A DNA stretch of 64,000 nt from Streptomyces sp. Ru71 (GTDB lineage Bacteria; Actinomycetota; Actinomycetes; Streptomycetales; Streptomycetaceae), in the NCBI RefSeq assembly GCF_002920535.1, contig NZ_PQSS01000034.1, positions 1 through 64,000 of the forward strand, given 5' to 3'. The notes under the pieces were generated by a model. That model was not told the origin of the DNA, searched no databases, and saw nothing but the letters and a program-made list of their open reading frames with translations. Numbering within the stretch: the stretch's first letter is position 1; every line of letters begins with the position of its first letter. Made by a program: the position numbers and the translations under genes. This document shows positions 51,529-60,635 of the stretch, piece after piece.

Positions 51529-52398
51529 GTGACCTCAGCGACCCGACAGCCCGAGACCCCGGCCTCCGCTCTCCCGCCGCGGTTGATCGCCACCGATCTC
51601 GACGGCACCCTGCTGCGCGACGACAAGTCGGTGTCGCCGCGCACAGTGGCCGCCCTTGCCGCCGCCGAGGAGGCCGGCATCGAGGTCTTCTTCGTCACCG
51701 GCCGCCCGGCCCGCTGGATGGACGTCGTCAGCGACCACGTCCACGGCCACGGCCTGGCGATCTGCGGCAACGGCGCCGCCGTGGTCGATCTGCACGGCGG
51801 CCCCGGCGCCCACCGGTTCGTGAAGGTGCGCGAGCTGGCCCGGGACAACGCGCTGGACGCCGTACGGCTGCTGCGGGACGCGGCACCCGGCACCGTCTAC
51901 GCCATCGAGCAGACCTACGGCTTCAACCAGGAGCCGGACTACCCCAAGCTGCACATGGAGATCCCCGACGTCCTGCTGTCCGCCGAGGAGCTGCTCGGAC
52001 CGGACGGTCCGCTGCCCGACGAGCCGGTGCTGAAGATCCTCGCCTACCACCCCTCGATCGACCCGGACGCCTTCCTCACCCTCGCCCGGCTCGCGCTCGG
52101 CGACCGCGCCAACGTCACCCGGTCCAGCCCCAGCGCCCTGCTGGAGATCAGCGGACCCGGCGTCTCCAAGGCCAGCACGCTCGCCCTGTGCTGCGCCGAG
52201 CGGGGCATCTCGCACGAGGAGGTCGTGGCCTTCGGGGACATGCCGAACGACGTCGAGATGCTCACCTGGGCCGGCCGGTCGTACGCCATGGGCAACGCCC
52301 ACCCCGACGTGGTCGCCGCGGCCTCGGGGCGGACGGTCGCCAACAACGACGACGGAGTGGCCGTCGTGATCGAGCAGTTGCTGTCCGAGCGGGGGTAG
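51529..52398 (+). CDS. HAD-superfamily phosphatase (Cof type)
   Basis: The 289-residue hydrolase has motif I ATDLDGTLLRDDKSVSP (about 18-30), motif II FVTGRPARW, and motif IV FGDMPNDVEM. It is a close relative of the gene at 42473. The start is uncertain: GTG 51529 (VTSATRQP) is chosen; ATG 51511 or ATG 51469, the latter with AAGGGGA upstream, would add 6 or 20 residues. Confidence 0.88.
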   Translation: MTSATRQPETPASALPPRLIATDLDGTLLRDDKSVSPRTVAALAAAEEAGIEVFFVTGRPARWMDVVSDHVHGHGLAICGNGAAVVDLHGGPGAHRFVKVRELARDNALDAVRLLRDAAPGTVYAIEQTYGFNQEPDYPKLHMEIPDVLLSAEELLGPDGPLPDEPVLKILAYHPSIDPDAFLTLARLALGDRANVTRSSPSALLEISGPGVSKASTLALCCAERGISHEEVVAFGDMPNDVEMLTWAGRSYAMGNAHPDVVAAASGRTVANNDDGVAVVIEQLLSERG

Positions 52399-52500
52399 GG
52401 CCGGTCCGAGCGCGTCCAGGGCGATCCGAGTGCCTCTAGGGCCGGTCCGGCGGGCAGGGGGCCGCGGGCCGGGCGGCAGGGCGGCGAGGTGCGGGTGGCG

Positions 52501-53559
52501 TCAGCCCACCGGCACCCCGCGCTCCGCGAGCCACGGCAGCGGGTCCAGCGCCGAGCCCATGTCGGGCGTGATGCGCACCTCGAAATGCAGGTGCGGGCCG
52601 GTGGAGTTGCCCGAGGTGCCGGACTGGCCGATCCACTGACCCGGCACCACCCGCTGCCCCGGCTCGACCGCCACGGCGGCCAGATGGGCGTACTGCGTGT
52701 AGTAGCCGCCCGGATGCCCGACCACGATCTCGATGCCGAAGGCTCCCCCGCACGCCACCCGCACCACCCGGCCCGCGCCCACCGCACGCACCGGTGTGCC
52801 GATCGGCACCGCGAAGTCCTGCCCCGTGTGCCGGTGCGCCCAGTGCGAGCCGTCGCTGCCGAAGCCCGCGGACAGCCGGTACGTCTCCACCGGCGCGACC
52901 CACGCCCGCGTGCCGTCCGCCGGCGGCTGGTCGAGCCGGACGGCACCGCGGCAGCTGCCCGCCGCGACCGCCGCGTCGGCCTGCCCCTGCAGACGCCCCC
53001 GTGCGTCCTCCAGCTTCGCCTCGATGTCCTTCCTCAGCGCGGCGAGCGCGGTCGTGCGCTTCTCCAGCGCCCGCCAGTCCGCCGCCGCCTTCGCCTCGTC
53101 GGCCACCAGCCGGGCCTGGGCCCGCCGGCTCCGGTCGATCGCCCGGGAGACGGTCGCCTGGGTCCGGGCGAACGCGTGCTGCTCGCTGATCAGCCGCTCG
53201 GGGTGGTCGGCCAGCAGCAGCCGCGCCGTCATCGGCAGGCTGCCACCGGTGCGGTACTGGGCCCGCGCGATCCGCCCCAGATCCTCGTGCAGGACGCCCA
53301 GTCGCCGCCGCTGCCCGTCCAGCAGGGCCTCGGCGCGCACGGCCAGCGCGCGCCGCGCGTCGGCCTCCCGTCGGCCTTGTTCGTACCGCTGGGTCGCCAC
53401 GGCGGCGTCCCGGTACAGCCGGGCGACCTCCGCGCTGACCGCGGCGTCGGGGCCGTCGACGGGCTGGCCGTGGCTCGGCAGGGGCGGCGCTGCCGCGAGC
53501 ACCGCCCACGCGCAGAGCGGAACCGCGACGAGCAGCGGGCGGCGGAGAGATGAAGACAT
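52501..53559 (-). CDS. Exported M23-family peptidoglycan endopeptidase
   Basis: The 352-residue protein has a signal peptide (LLVAVPLCAWAVLAAAPPL), a long coiled coil (about 35-200, ALEKRTTALAALRKDIEAKLEDA) and a lysostaphin-type domain (about 235-345) with zinc ligands in HRHTGQDFAVPIG and HLHFEV. Such proteins cut peptide cross-links or act as amidase activators during growth and sporulation. Start ATG 53559, without a clear ribosome site. Confidence 0.9.
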   Translation of the reverse strand: MSSSLRRPLLVAVPLCAWAVLAAAPPLPSHGQPVDGPDAAVSAEVARLYRDAAVATQRYEQGRREADARRALAVRAEALLDGQRRRLGVLHEDLGRIARAQYRTGGSLPMTARLLLADHPERLISEQHAFARTQATVSRAIDRSRRAQARLVADEAKAAADWRALEKRTTALAALRKDIEAKLEDARGRLQGQADAAVAAGSCRGAVRLDQPPADGTRAWVAPVETYRLSAGFGSDGSHWAHRHTGQDFAVPIGTPVRAVGAGRVVRVACGGAFGIEIVVGHPGGYYTQYAHLAAVAVEPGQRVVPGQWIGQSGTSGNSTGPHLHFEVRITPDMGSALDPLPWLAERGVPVG

Positions 53560-53654
53560 GCCGGCGATGGTCGCGCGGCGGCGGGTGCGCGGGCCGCTCG
53601 CGTCGTACGTCTGGGGGAGCGGATTGCTGCGGACGGGTTGCGCCGGGCGTGCGA

Positions 53655-53718
53655 CGGCGCGTCGGGCCGGCACGCCCGACGCGGGTTCAGTGCGGCGCGT
53701 CGGATCGGCACGCCCGAC
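53655..53718. repeat. Direct repeat with internal hairpins between M23 and cydDC genes
   Basis: A 26-bp unit (53655-53680) recurs at 53693-53718 with two changes. Each contains GTCGG...CCGAC arms able to form a small stem. The repeat lies upstream of the M23 gene and downstream of cydDC, so it may end the cyd operon. Confidence 0.6.
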
Positions 53719-53786
53719 TCCCGATCACTGCGGTGCTTCCGGTCGTCCTCCTCCCCGGGAGGTCGTCTCGTCCTCCCCGCAGGTCG

Positions 53787-56700
53787 TCACACGACCGCCA
53801 CGAGCCGCTCCGCGTCCGCCTCCCGCTCGGCCATGCGCTTCAGCGGCCCCTCCTCGGTGGCCAGCCGCGCGTAGGGGCCGCGCTGCACCACGCGCCCACC
53901 GTCCAGCACGATCACCTCGTCGACGGCTTCCAGGCCGGCGAGGCGGTGCGTGACCAGCAGCGTCGTACGGCCCTCGGTCGCGGCCAGCAGGTCGGCGGTG
54001 AGGGCGTCCGCGGTCGGCAGGTCCAGGTGCTCGGCGGGCTCGTCCAGCACGAGGACGGGGAAGTCGGCGAGCAGGGCGCGGGCCAGCGCCAGCCGCTGCC
54101 GCTGCCCGCCCGACAGCCGGGCACCGTGCTCCCCGATCAGCGTGTCCAGACCGTCCGGCAGGCTGTCGGCCCAGGTCAGCAGGCGGGCCCGGGCCAGCGC
54201 GTCACGCAGGTCGGCCTCGGTCGCGTCCTTCTTCGCCAGCAGCAGGTTCTCACGCACCGAGCTGTCGAAGAGGTGCGCGTCCTGGGCGCACAGCCCCACG
54301 AAACGGCGGACGTCGTCTCCGTCGAGCGCGCGGGCGTCGGCACCGGCGAGCGTGTACGTGCCCGCCGCCGGGTCCAGGAAGCGCAGCAGCACCTGAGCGA
54401 GGGTCGTCTTGCCGGACCCGGACGGCCCGACCACGGCGATGCGATGGCCAGGCATCAGGGTGAGATCGACACCGGCGAGCGCGTCCCGGACCTGGCCGGA
54501 GTGGCGGGCGGTCAGACCGCGCACGACGACCGGGAAGGGCGTCGCGGGTGCCGCGAGCGGCCGCTCCGGTTCCTGTACCGGCGCGGGGGAGTCCAGTACG
54601 TCGTACACGCGCTCGGCGCTCTCGCGCACCCGCTGGCGGTACTGCACGGCGAGCGGCAGGGACGTGACGGCCTCGAACGCGGCCAGCGGGGTGAGGACGA
54701 CGACGGCCATCGCGACGCCGCCGAGGCGTCCGGCGGCCACCGCCTGGGCGCCCACCAGGGCGGACGCGGCGACCGTCAGGCCGGCCAGCAGAGCGCCGAG
54801 CCCGTCGCCGAGCGCGGTGGCGGTGGCGGCGCGGGCGGCGATCCCGGTGAGCTCCCGGTCGGCCCGGGCGGCTTCGGCCGTGCGGGCGGGCAGGGCGCCG
54901 GCCACGGTGAGTTCCGCGGTGCCGGTGAGCAGGTCGGTGACCCGGGTGGCCAGGACACCGCGTGCGGGGGCGAGGCGCCGTTCGGCGCGGCGGGCGACGG
55001 CGCCGGTGAGCAGCGGCACGCCCGCGCCGGCCGCGAGCAGACCGGCGGCGAGCACCGCGCCCGCCTCGGGCAGCAGCCACGCGGTGAAGCCGACGGACGC
55101 GGCCGAGACGAGCACGGCGGCCCCGGCGGGCAGCAGCCAGCGCAGCCAGTAGTCCTGCAGCGCGTCGACGTCGCCGACGAGCCGGGCCAGCAGGTCGCCC
55201 CGGCGCCGGGCGCGCAGCCCGGCCGGCGCCAGCCGCTCCAGCCGCCGATAGACCGCGACCCGGGTGTCGGCGAGCATCCGCAGCACCGCGTCGTGCGACA
55301 CGAGCCGCTCGGCGTACCGGAAGACCGCACGGCCGATGCCGAAGGCCCGGGTCGCCGTGACGGCGACCATCAGGTACAGCACGGGCGGCTGCTGCGAGGC
55401 CCGGGAGATCAGCCAGCCGGAGGTGGCCATCAGACCGACGGCGCTGCCCAGCGCCAGGCTGCCGAGCAGCAGCGCGAGCAGCAGCCGACCGCGCCGGGCA
55501 CCGGACATCGCGCGGACACGGGCGAGCACGTTGCCGCGAGTCGCGGCACCGGGTTCGGCGTCGGCGTCGGCGTCGGGGCGGGCATCGGCATGGGGTCGGG
55601 CATCGGCTGCGGATCGGAAATCGGCCTCGGATCGGGCTTCGGCCTCGACTAGGTACGTCTCGGCAGCCGTGTGTGGGGTCCCGAGCGCGTCGGCGCCCCT
55701 CTCACCGCCGCTTACCGCCCGCGCGGCCGGCTCCACGGCGCTCTCCAGTCGCACCACCCGGTCCGCGACCTCCAGCAGGGCCGGGCGGTGCACGACCAGC
55801 AGTACCGTGCGGCCGACGGCGAGGCGGCGCACGGCCGCGACGACGTCCGCCTCGGTCCGGCCGTCCAGTGCGGCCGTCGGCTCGTCCAGCAGCAGCACCG
55901 GCCGGTCGGCGAGGAACGCCCGGGCCAGCGCCAGCCGCTGCCGCTGCCCGGCGGACAGCCCGGCCCCGTCCTCGCCGAGCAGCGTGCCCAGACCGTCGGG
56001 AAGCGCGTCGACGAAGTCCAGCGCGCCCGCGTCGGCCAGCGCCTGCCGTACGGCGCCGTCGGCGGCGTCCGGCCGGGCCAGCCGGACGTTGTCGGCGACC
56101 GTCCCGGCGAACAGCTGCGGCCGTTGCGGCACCCAGGCGATCCGCGACCGCCACTGCTCCAGGTCGGCGTCGGTGAGATCGACTCCCCCGATCCGCACCC
56201 GGCCGGCGGCCGGCCGTACGAAGCCGAGCAGCACGTGCAGCAGCGTCGACTTGCCCGCCCCGCTGGGACCGACCAGCGCCACGGTCTCGCCCGGCTCGAC
56301 GGTGAAGGACACGTCGGTCACGGCGTCCGCCGAGCGCCCGGGGTAGCGGACGGTGACGTCCTCGAAGGCGAGCGCCCCGGCCGGCACGGCTGCCGTCCCC
56401 GACTCCGGCAGCGGGGTCTCCAGGACGGTGAAGATCTCCTCCGCCGCCGCGAGGCCCTCGGCTGCCGCGTGGTACTGCGCACCCACCTGCCGCAGCGGCA
56501 GGTACGCCTCCGGGGCGAGGACGAGGACGACCAGGCCGTCGTAGAGCGTCATCTCGCCGTGGACGAGCCGCATGCCGATCGTCACCGCGACCAGGGCGAC
56601 GGAGAGCGTGGACAGCAGTTCCAGGGCGAAGGAGGACAGGAAGGCGATGCGCAGGGTGCGCAGGGTCGCCAGGCGGTACTCGCCGGTGATCCGCCGGATC

Positions 56701-57374
56701 GACTCGGCCTGCGCCTTGGCCCGCCCGAAGACCTTCAGGGTGGGCAGGCCGGCGACGACGTCGAGGAAGTGGCCGGACAGCCGGGACAGCAGCCGCCACT
56801 GGCGGTCCATGCGGGCCTGGGTGGCCCAGCCGATCAGCATCATGAAGACGGGGATGAGCGGCAGGGTGGCGACGATGATGGCCGCCGACACCCAGTCCTC
56901 CGTGGCGATCCGCGCCAGCACTGCCACGGGCACCGCCACGGCGAGTCCCAGCTGCGGCAGATAGCGCGAGAAGTAGTCGTCCAGCGCGTCGATGCCGCGC
57001 GTGGCGAGAGTGACCAACGATCCGGTCCGCTGGCCGCTCAGCCAGCCCGGCCCGAGTCGCGCGGCCCGCTCCAGCAGCCGGCCGCGCAGCTCCGACTTCA
57101 CCGCCGCGCTCGCCCGGTGAGCGGCGAGCTCGGTGAGCCAGGCCACCAGGGCTCGGCCGCCGGAGACGGCCACCAGCAACAGCAGGGGAGTGCGCAGCGC
57201 GGACACCGGCATGCCGTGCTGGAACGCGCCGACGACCGTCTCGGCGATGAGCATCGCCTGGGCGATGACCAGCACCGCCCCCACGGCGCCCAGGCCGACC
57301 ACCGCCACGAGGAAGCGGCGGGTGGCCCGGGCGTACCGGAACAGACGCGGATCGATTGGTTTCACGTGAAACAC
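53787..57374 (-). CDS. cydDC: CydD-CydC fused ABC transporter (bd oxidase assembly)
   Basis: The 1195-residue protein joins the two half-transporters that export thiols needed to assemble cytochrome bd. The N-terminal half is CydD-like (TM about 15-310, Walker A GPSGAGKST, LSAGQRQRL, LLLDEPT). The C-terminal half is CydC-like (TM, then GPSGSGKTT, LSGGQRQRL, LVLDEPAEHLD). An Asp/Ala-rich repeated linker near 595-625 separates them. The start is GTG 57374, 21 bp after cydB; its first codons (MFHVKP) are themselves a parS site. Fusion of cydD and cydC is common in actinobacteria. Confidence 0.95.
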   Translation of the reverse strand: MFHVKPIDPRLFRYARATRRFLVAVVGLGAVGAVLVIAQAMLIAETVVGAFQHGMPVSALRTPLLLLVAVSGGRALVAWLTELAAHRASAAVKSELRGRLLERAARLGPGWLSGQRTGSLVTLATRGIDALDDYFSRYLPQLGLAVAVPVAVLARIATEDWVSAAIIVATLPLIPVFMMLIGWATQARMDRQWRLLSRLSGHFLDVVAGLPTLKVFGRAKAQAESIRRITGEYRLATLRTLRIAFLSSFALELLSTLSVALVAVTIGMRLVHGEMTLYDGLVVLVLAPEAYLPLRQVGAQYHAAAEGLAAAEEIFTVLETPLPESGTAAVPAGALAFEDVTVRYPGRSADAVTDVSFTVEPGETVALVGPSGAGKSTLLHVLLGFVRPAAGRVRIGGVDLTDADLEQWRSRIAWVPQRPQLFAGTVADNVRLARPDAADGAVRQALADAGALDFVDALPDGLGTLLGEDGAGLSAGQRQRLALARAFLADRPVLLLDEPTAALDGRTEADVVAAVRRLAVGRTVLLVVHRPALLEVADRVVRLESAVEPAARAVSGGERGADALGTPHTAAETYLVEAEARSEADFRSAADARPHADARPDADADAEPGAATRGNVLARVRAMSGARRGRLLLALLLGSLALGSAVGLMATSGWLISRASQQPPVLYLMVAVTATRAFGIGRAVFRYAERLVSHDAVLRMLADTRVAVYRRLERLAPAGLRARRRGDLLARLVGDVDALQDYWLRWLLPAGAAVLVSAASVGFTAWLLPEAGAVLAAGLLAAGAGVPLLTGAVARRAERRLAPARGVLATRVTDLLTGTAELTVAGALPARTAEAARADRELTGIAARAATATALGDGLGALLAGLTVAASALVGAQAVAAGRLGGVAMAVVVLTPLAAFEAVTSLPLAVQYRQRVRESAERVYDVLDSPAPVQEPERPLAAPATPFPVVVRGLTARHSGQVRDALAGVDLTLMPGHRIAVVGPSGSGKTTLAQVLLRFLDPAAGTYTLAGADARALDGDDVRRFVGLCAQDAHLFDSSVRENLLLAKKDATEADLRDALARARLLTWADSLPDGLDTLIGEHGARLSGGQRQRLALARALLADFPVLVLDEPAEHLDLPTADALTADLLAATEGRTTLLVTHRLAGLEAVDEVIVLDGGRVVQRGPYARLATEEGPLKRMAEREADAERLVAVV
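55556..55650. repeat. Short-period repeat coding for the CydD-CydC linker
   Basis: Iterated GCGTCGG/GCATCGG/ATCGG units of 6-9 bp encode an Asp/Ala/Arg-rich linker (DARPHADARPDADADAE). The length of this stretch is likely variable between strains. Confidence 0.6.
57359..57372. promoter_or_regulatory. parS site at the start of cydDC
   Basis: GTTTCACGTGAAAC, perfect match. It encodes residues 2-5 of CydDC, so start region and centromere-like site overlap. Confidence 0.9.
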
Positions 57375-57395
57375 ACCTCAGTGCGCGGGTCGGCC

Positions 57396-58400
57396 TCAGT
57401 GCGCGGGTTCGGCGATGTGCTGGGTGCCGATCCGCTTGCGGAAGACCCAGTAGGTCCAGCCCTGGTAGAGCATCACCACCGGCGTGGCGATCGCCGCGCA
57501 CCAGGTCATGATCTTCAGGGTGTAGGGGCTCGACGAGGCGTTGGTGACCGTCAGGCTCCAGTCCGCGTTCAGCGTCGACGGCATGACGTTCGGGAACAGC
57601 GTCAGGAACAGCATGGCCACCGCGGCCACGATGGTGACGCCGGACAGCGCGAACGACCATCCCTCACGCCCGGCCTGGTTGGCCACCAGCGCCGCGACGA
57701 GGGCGGCCACCGCGACGATCAGGGCGACCAGGCTCTTGGCGTCACCGTTGTCGAGCTGCGTCCAGCCCAGGAAGACCAGCGCCAGGACGGCGGTGACGAG
57801 GCCGACCTTGAGGGCCAGCTTCCGCGCGCGCTCCCGGATGTCGCCGACGGTCTTCAGGGCCGTGAACACCGCACCGTGGAAGGTGAACAGGGTCAGGGTG
57901 ACCAGGCCGCCGAGCAGGGCGTAGGGGTTGAGCAGGTCGCCGAGGCTTCCGACGTACTCCAGGTTCCGGTCGATCTTCACGCCGCGCGCGATGTTGCCGA
58001 AGGCCACGCCCCACAGGAACGCGGGGATCAGCGAGCACCAGAAGATCGCCGTCTCCCAGTTGCGCTGCCAGTGCTCCTCGGGTCGCTTGGCGCGGTATTC
58101 GAAGGCCACACCGCGCACGATCAGGCAGACCAGGATGACCAGCAGCGGCAGGTAGAAACCGGAGAACAGGGTGGCGTACCACTCGGGGAAGGCGGCGAAG
58201 GTCGCGCCGCCCGCCGACAGCAGCCACACCTCGTTGCCGTCCCAGACGGGGCCGATGGTGTTGATCAGCACCCGCCGCTCGGGCCGGTTGCGGGCGAGCA
58301 GCTTGGTGAGGACGCCGACTCCGAAGTCGAAGCCCTCCAGGAAGAAGTAGCCGGTCCACAGGACGGCGATCAGGACGAACCAGACGTCGTGCAGTTCCAT
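57396..58400 (-). CDS. cydB: Cytochrome bd oxidase subunit II
   Basis: The 334-residue membrane protein has about eight helices and the family start MELHDVWFVLIAVLWTGYFFLEGFDFGVG. It supports the haem-bearing CydA in quinol oxidation at low oxygen. It lies 20 bp after cydA and 21 bp before cydDC, one operon under the Rex-type operator upstream of cydA. Confidence 0.96.
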   Translation of the reverse strand: MELHDVWFVLIAVLWTGYFFLEGFDFGVGVLTKLLARNRPERRVLINTIGPVWDGNEVWLLSAGGATFAAFPEWYATLFSGFYLPLLVILVCLIVRGVAFEYRAKRPEEHWQRNWETAIFWCSLIPAFLWGVAFGNIARGVKIDRNLEYVGSLGDLLNPYALLGGLVTLTLFTFHGAVFTALKTVGDIRERARKLALKVGLVTAVLALVFLGWTQLDNGDAKSLVALIVAVAALVAALVANQAGREGWSFALSGVTIVAAVAMLFLTLFPNVMPSTLNADWSLTVTNASSSPYTLKIMTWCAAIATPVVMLYQGWTYWVFRKRIGTQHIAEPAH

Positions 58401-58420
58401 GTCTGTGCAGCTCCCTCGGC

Positions 58421-59929
58421 CTAGTACGAGAAGGCCATCGGCTTGTCGGCGTCCCGGGAGTCGCCACCGATCTTCGTGGGCGGGTTGAGGTCGGATTCCG
58501 TCAGCTCGGGCGGACCGGCCTTGACGTACTTGACGAGCAGCTTCACCTCGACGACGGCGAGGATCGCGTACAGGGCGCCGAAGACGGACATCGAGGTGAT
58601 GACCTCGCCCTGGGAAACGCCGGGGGAGACCGCGTCACGGGTCTGCAGCACGCCGTAGACGACCCACGGCTGGCGGCCCATCTCGGTGAAGATCCAGCCC
58701 CAGGAGTTGGCGATCAGCGGGAAGGCCAGGGTCCAGATCGCCACGCGCCAGAACCAGGTGGTGAGCTTCGGGCTGAGCGCCTTGTTCTTGAACAGGACCA
58801 GGTGCGGCACCTCGTCCTCGCCGACCCTCAGCGCTTGCGGCAGCATGAACTTCTTGCGCGTCAGCCACAGGCCCGCGAGGCCGATGGCGAAGGACGTCAT
58901 GCCGAAGCCGATCATCCAGCGGAAGCCCCAGAAGGCGACGGGGATGTTGGGCCGGTAGTCGCCGGGCCCGTACTTCTGCTGCTCGGCCTTGTTGACGTCG
59001 TTGATGCCGGGGACGTACGAGGTGAAGTCGTCGTTGGCCAGGAAGGACAGCAGGCCGGGGATCTCGATGGCCACGGTGTTGTGGCCCTTCTCGACGTCGC
59101 CGTAGGCGAAGACGGAGAACGGGGCCGGCTTCTGGCCGTCCCACAGGGCCTCGGCGGCGGCCATCTTCATCGGCTGCTGCTTGTACATGACCTTGCCGAG
59201 GGTGTCGCCGCTGATCGCGGTGAGCAGACCGGCGATGACCACGGTGATCAGACCGAGCCGCAGCGAGGTCTTCATCTCACGGATGTGCTTCTTGCGCGCC
59301 AGGTGGAAGGCGGCGATGCCGACCATGAAGGCGCCACCGGTCAGGAAGGCCGCGGAGAGGGTGTGGAAGGCCTGGCTGACCGCGGTGTTCTGGGTGAGCA
59401 CGGCCCAGAAGTCCGTCAGCTCGGCCCGGCCCTTCTCCTTGTTGATCCGGTACCCGACCGGGTGCTGCATCCACGAGTTCGCGGCGAGGATGAAGTACGC
59501 CGACAGGATCGTGCCGAGCGAGACCATCCAGATGCAGGCCAGGTGGATCTTCTTGGGCAGCTTGTCCCAGCCGAAGATCCACAGACCGATGAAGGTCGAC
59601 TCGAAGAAGAAGGCGATGAGGGCCTCGAAGGCGAGGGGGGCGCCGAAGATGTCGCCGACGAAGCGGGAGTAGTCCGACCAGTTCATACCGAACTGGAACT
59701 CCTGCACGATGCCGGTGACGACACCCATCGCGATGTTGATCAGGAAGAGCTTCCCCCAGAACTTGGTCGCCCTGAGGTACTTCTCCTTCTCCGTGCGCAC
59801 CCAGGCGGTCTGCAACCCGGCCGTGAGCGCGGCGAGAGAGATCGTCAGCGGGACGAACAGGAAGTGGTAGACGGTGGTGATGCCGAACTGCCAGCGCGCC
59901 AGTGTCTCCGGCGCCAAAGCCAGGTCCAC
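58421..59929 (-). CDS. cydA: Cytochrome bd oxidase subunit I
   Basis: The 502-residue quinol oxidase subunit has the haem-ligand His in FGITTVYHFLFVPLT (about 19), GVVTGIVQEFQFGMNW near 65-80, and a short Q-loop, as in most actinobacteria. The start is GTG 59929 with AAGGAG 9 bases upstream. First gene of cydA-cydB-cydDC. A perfect 16-bp Rex-type palindrome lies 85 bp upstream of the start. Confidence 0.97.
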   Translation of the reverse strand: MDLALAPETLARWQFGITTVYHFLFVPLTISLAALTAGLQTAWVRTEKEKYLRATKFWGKLFLINIAMGVVTGIVQEFQFGMNWSDYSRFVGDIFGAPLAFEALIAFFFESTFIGLWIFGWDKLPKKIHLACIWMVSLGTILSAYFILAANSWMQHPVGYRINKEKGRAELTDFWAVLTQNTAVSQAFHTLSAAFLTGGAFMVGIAAFHLARKKHIREMKTSLRLGLITVVIAGLLTAISGDTLGKVMYKQQPMKMAAAEALWDGQKPAPFSVFAYGDVEKGHNTVAIEIPGLLSFLANDDFTSYVPGINDVNKAEQQKYGPGDYRPNIPVAFWGFRWMIGFGMTSFAIGLAGLWLTRKKFMLPQALRVGEDEVPHLVLFKNKALSPKLTTWFWRVAIWTLAFPLIANSWGWIFTEMGRQPWVVYGVLQTRDAVSPGVSQGEVITSMSVFGALYAILAVVEVKLLVKYVKAGPPELTESDLNPPTKIGGDSRDADKPMAFSY

Positions 59930-60014
59930 GTCGTCAGTCTCCTTACTTCGCCGTGCTACGGCTGCGGTTTGCCCCTGTTTGTCACACGCAACGCGGGAGC
60001 AACCCGGACACGCT

Positions 60015-60030
60015 TGTGAATGCATTCACA
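60015..60030. promoter_or_regulatory. Rex-type operator of the cyd operon
   Basis: TGTGAATG-CATTCACA is a perfect 16-bp palindrome matching the Rex consensus TTGTGAAnnnnTTCACAA, with an extra TTCACAA (60031-60037) that extends the symmetry to 60014-60037. Rex senses NADH/NAD and is known to repress cydABCD in Streptomyces. Confidence 0.85.
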
Positions 60031-60114
60031 TTCACAAGCCATTATGACGCACCGATTTTCGACTTTCGAAGGGGGGTCCCCCCTTGACCGCCGCGGCAGA
60101 CTCTTGGCAGCGAG

Positions 60115-60131
60115 TTCAACATTGTGTTGAA
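60115..60131. promoter_or_regulatory. TTCAACA-TTG-TGTTGAA palindrome
   Basis: Perfect 7-bp arms, 3-bp spacer, ending 9 bp before the ATG of the cyclophilin-like gene. Its position over the ribosome site makes it a repressor operator; the regulator is unknown. Confidence 0.5.
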
Positions 60132-60140
60132 TTGCGCGCC

Positions 60141-60536
60141 ATGCAGACGCACAGCACCACGACTCGGATTCGGATCTCCTGGCCTGCGGGACACCTCACC
60201 GCGACCCTCGACGACACCGCGACCACCCAGGCCCTCGCCAAGGCCCTGCCCCTCACCTCCGTCGCCCGCACCTGGGGCGAGGAGGTCTACTTCGACACCG
60301 GGGTCTCGGTTTCACGTGAAACCACGGCCCAGCAGGTCGTCGAACCCGGCACCGTGGCCTTCTGGACGGACGGCGACGCCCTCGCCCTCCCCTACGGGCC
60401 GACGCCGATCTCCCGGGGTGACGAATGCCGCCTGGCCAGCCCGTGCAATGTGATGGGACGCCTGGACGGGGACGCCCGCGCACTCGCCACGGTGCGCGAC
60501 GGCGACCCCGTCCGCGTGGAACTGATCGAGGACTGA
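60141..60536 (+). CDS. Cyclophilin-like (TM1367-type) small protein
   Basis: The 131-residue beta-rich protein (IRISWPAGHLTATLDDTATT ... GEEVYFDTGV ... GTVAFWTDGDALALPYGPTPIS) matches the cyclophilin-like fold family of unknown activity. I chose ATG 60141; the ORF upstream lacks a ribosome site. A perfect parS site at 60309-60322 is embedded in its coding sequence. Divergent from cydA. Confidence 0.8.
   Translation: MQTHSTTTRIRISWPAGHLTATLDDTATTQALAKALPLTSVARTWGEEVYFDTGVSVSRETTAQQVVEPGTVAFWTDGDALALPYGPTPISRGDECRLASPCNVMGRLDGDARALATVRDGDPVRVELIED
60309..60322. promoter_or_regulatory. parS site inside the cyclophilin-like gene
   Basis: GTTTCACGTGAAAC, perfect match, encoding VSRET. About 3 kb from the parS at 57359. 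Confidence 0.9.
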
Positions 60537-60635
60537 CCCAGCCCACCGGCCGACCCGGCCCTCGACAGCGAAACAGCTCACCCAAGCCGCGGCCGCACCC
60601 GCGGCGCCACCTCTGTGACCTGCTGAAACGGAGCT

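Noticed and set aside
53787..57374. Separate cydC and cydD genes
   Set aside because: The frame is continuous through the Asp/Ala-rich linker with no stop or restart signal.
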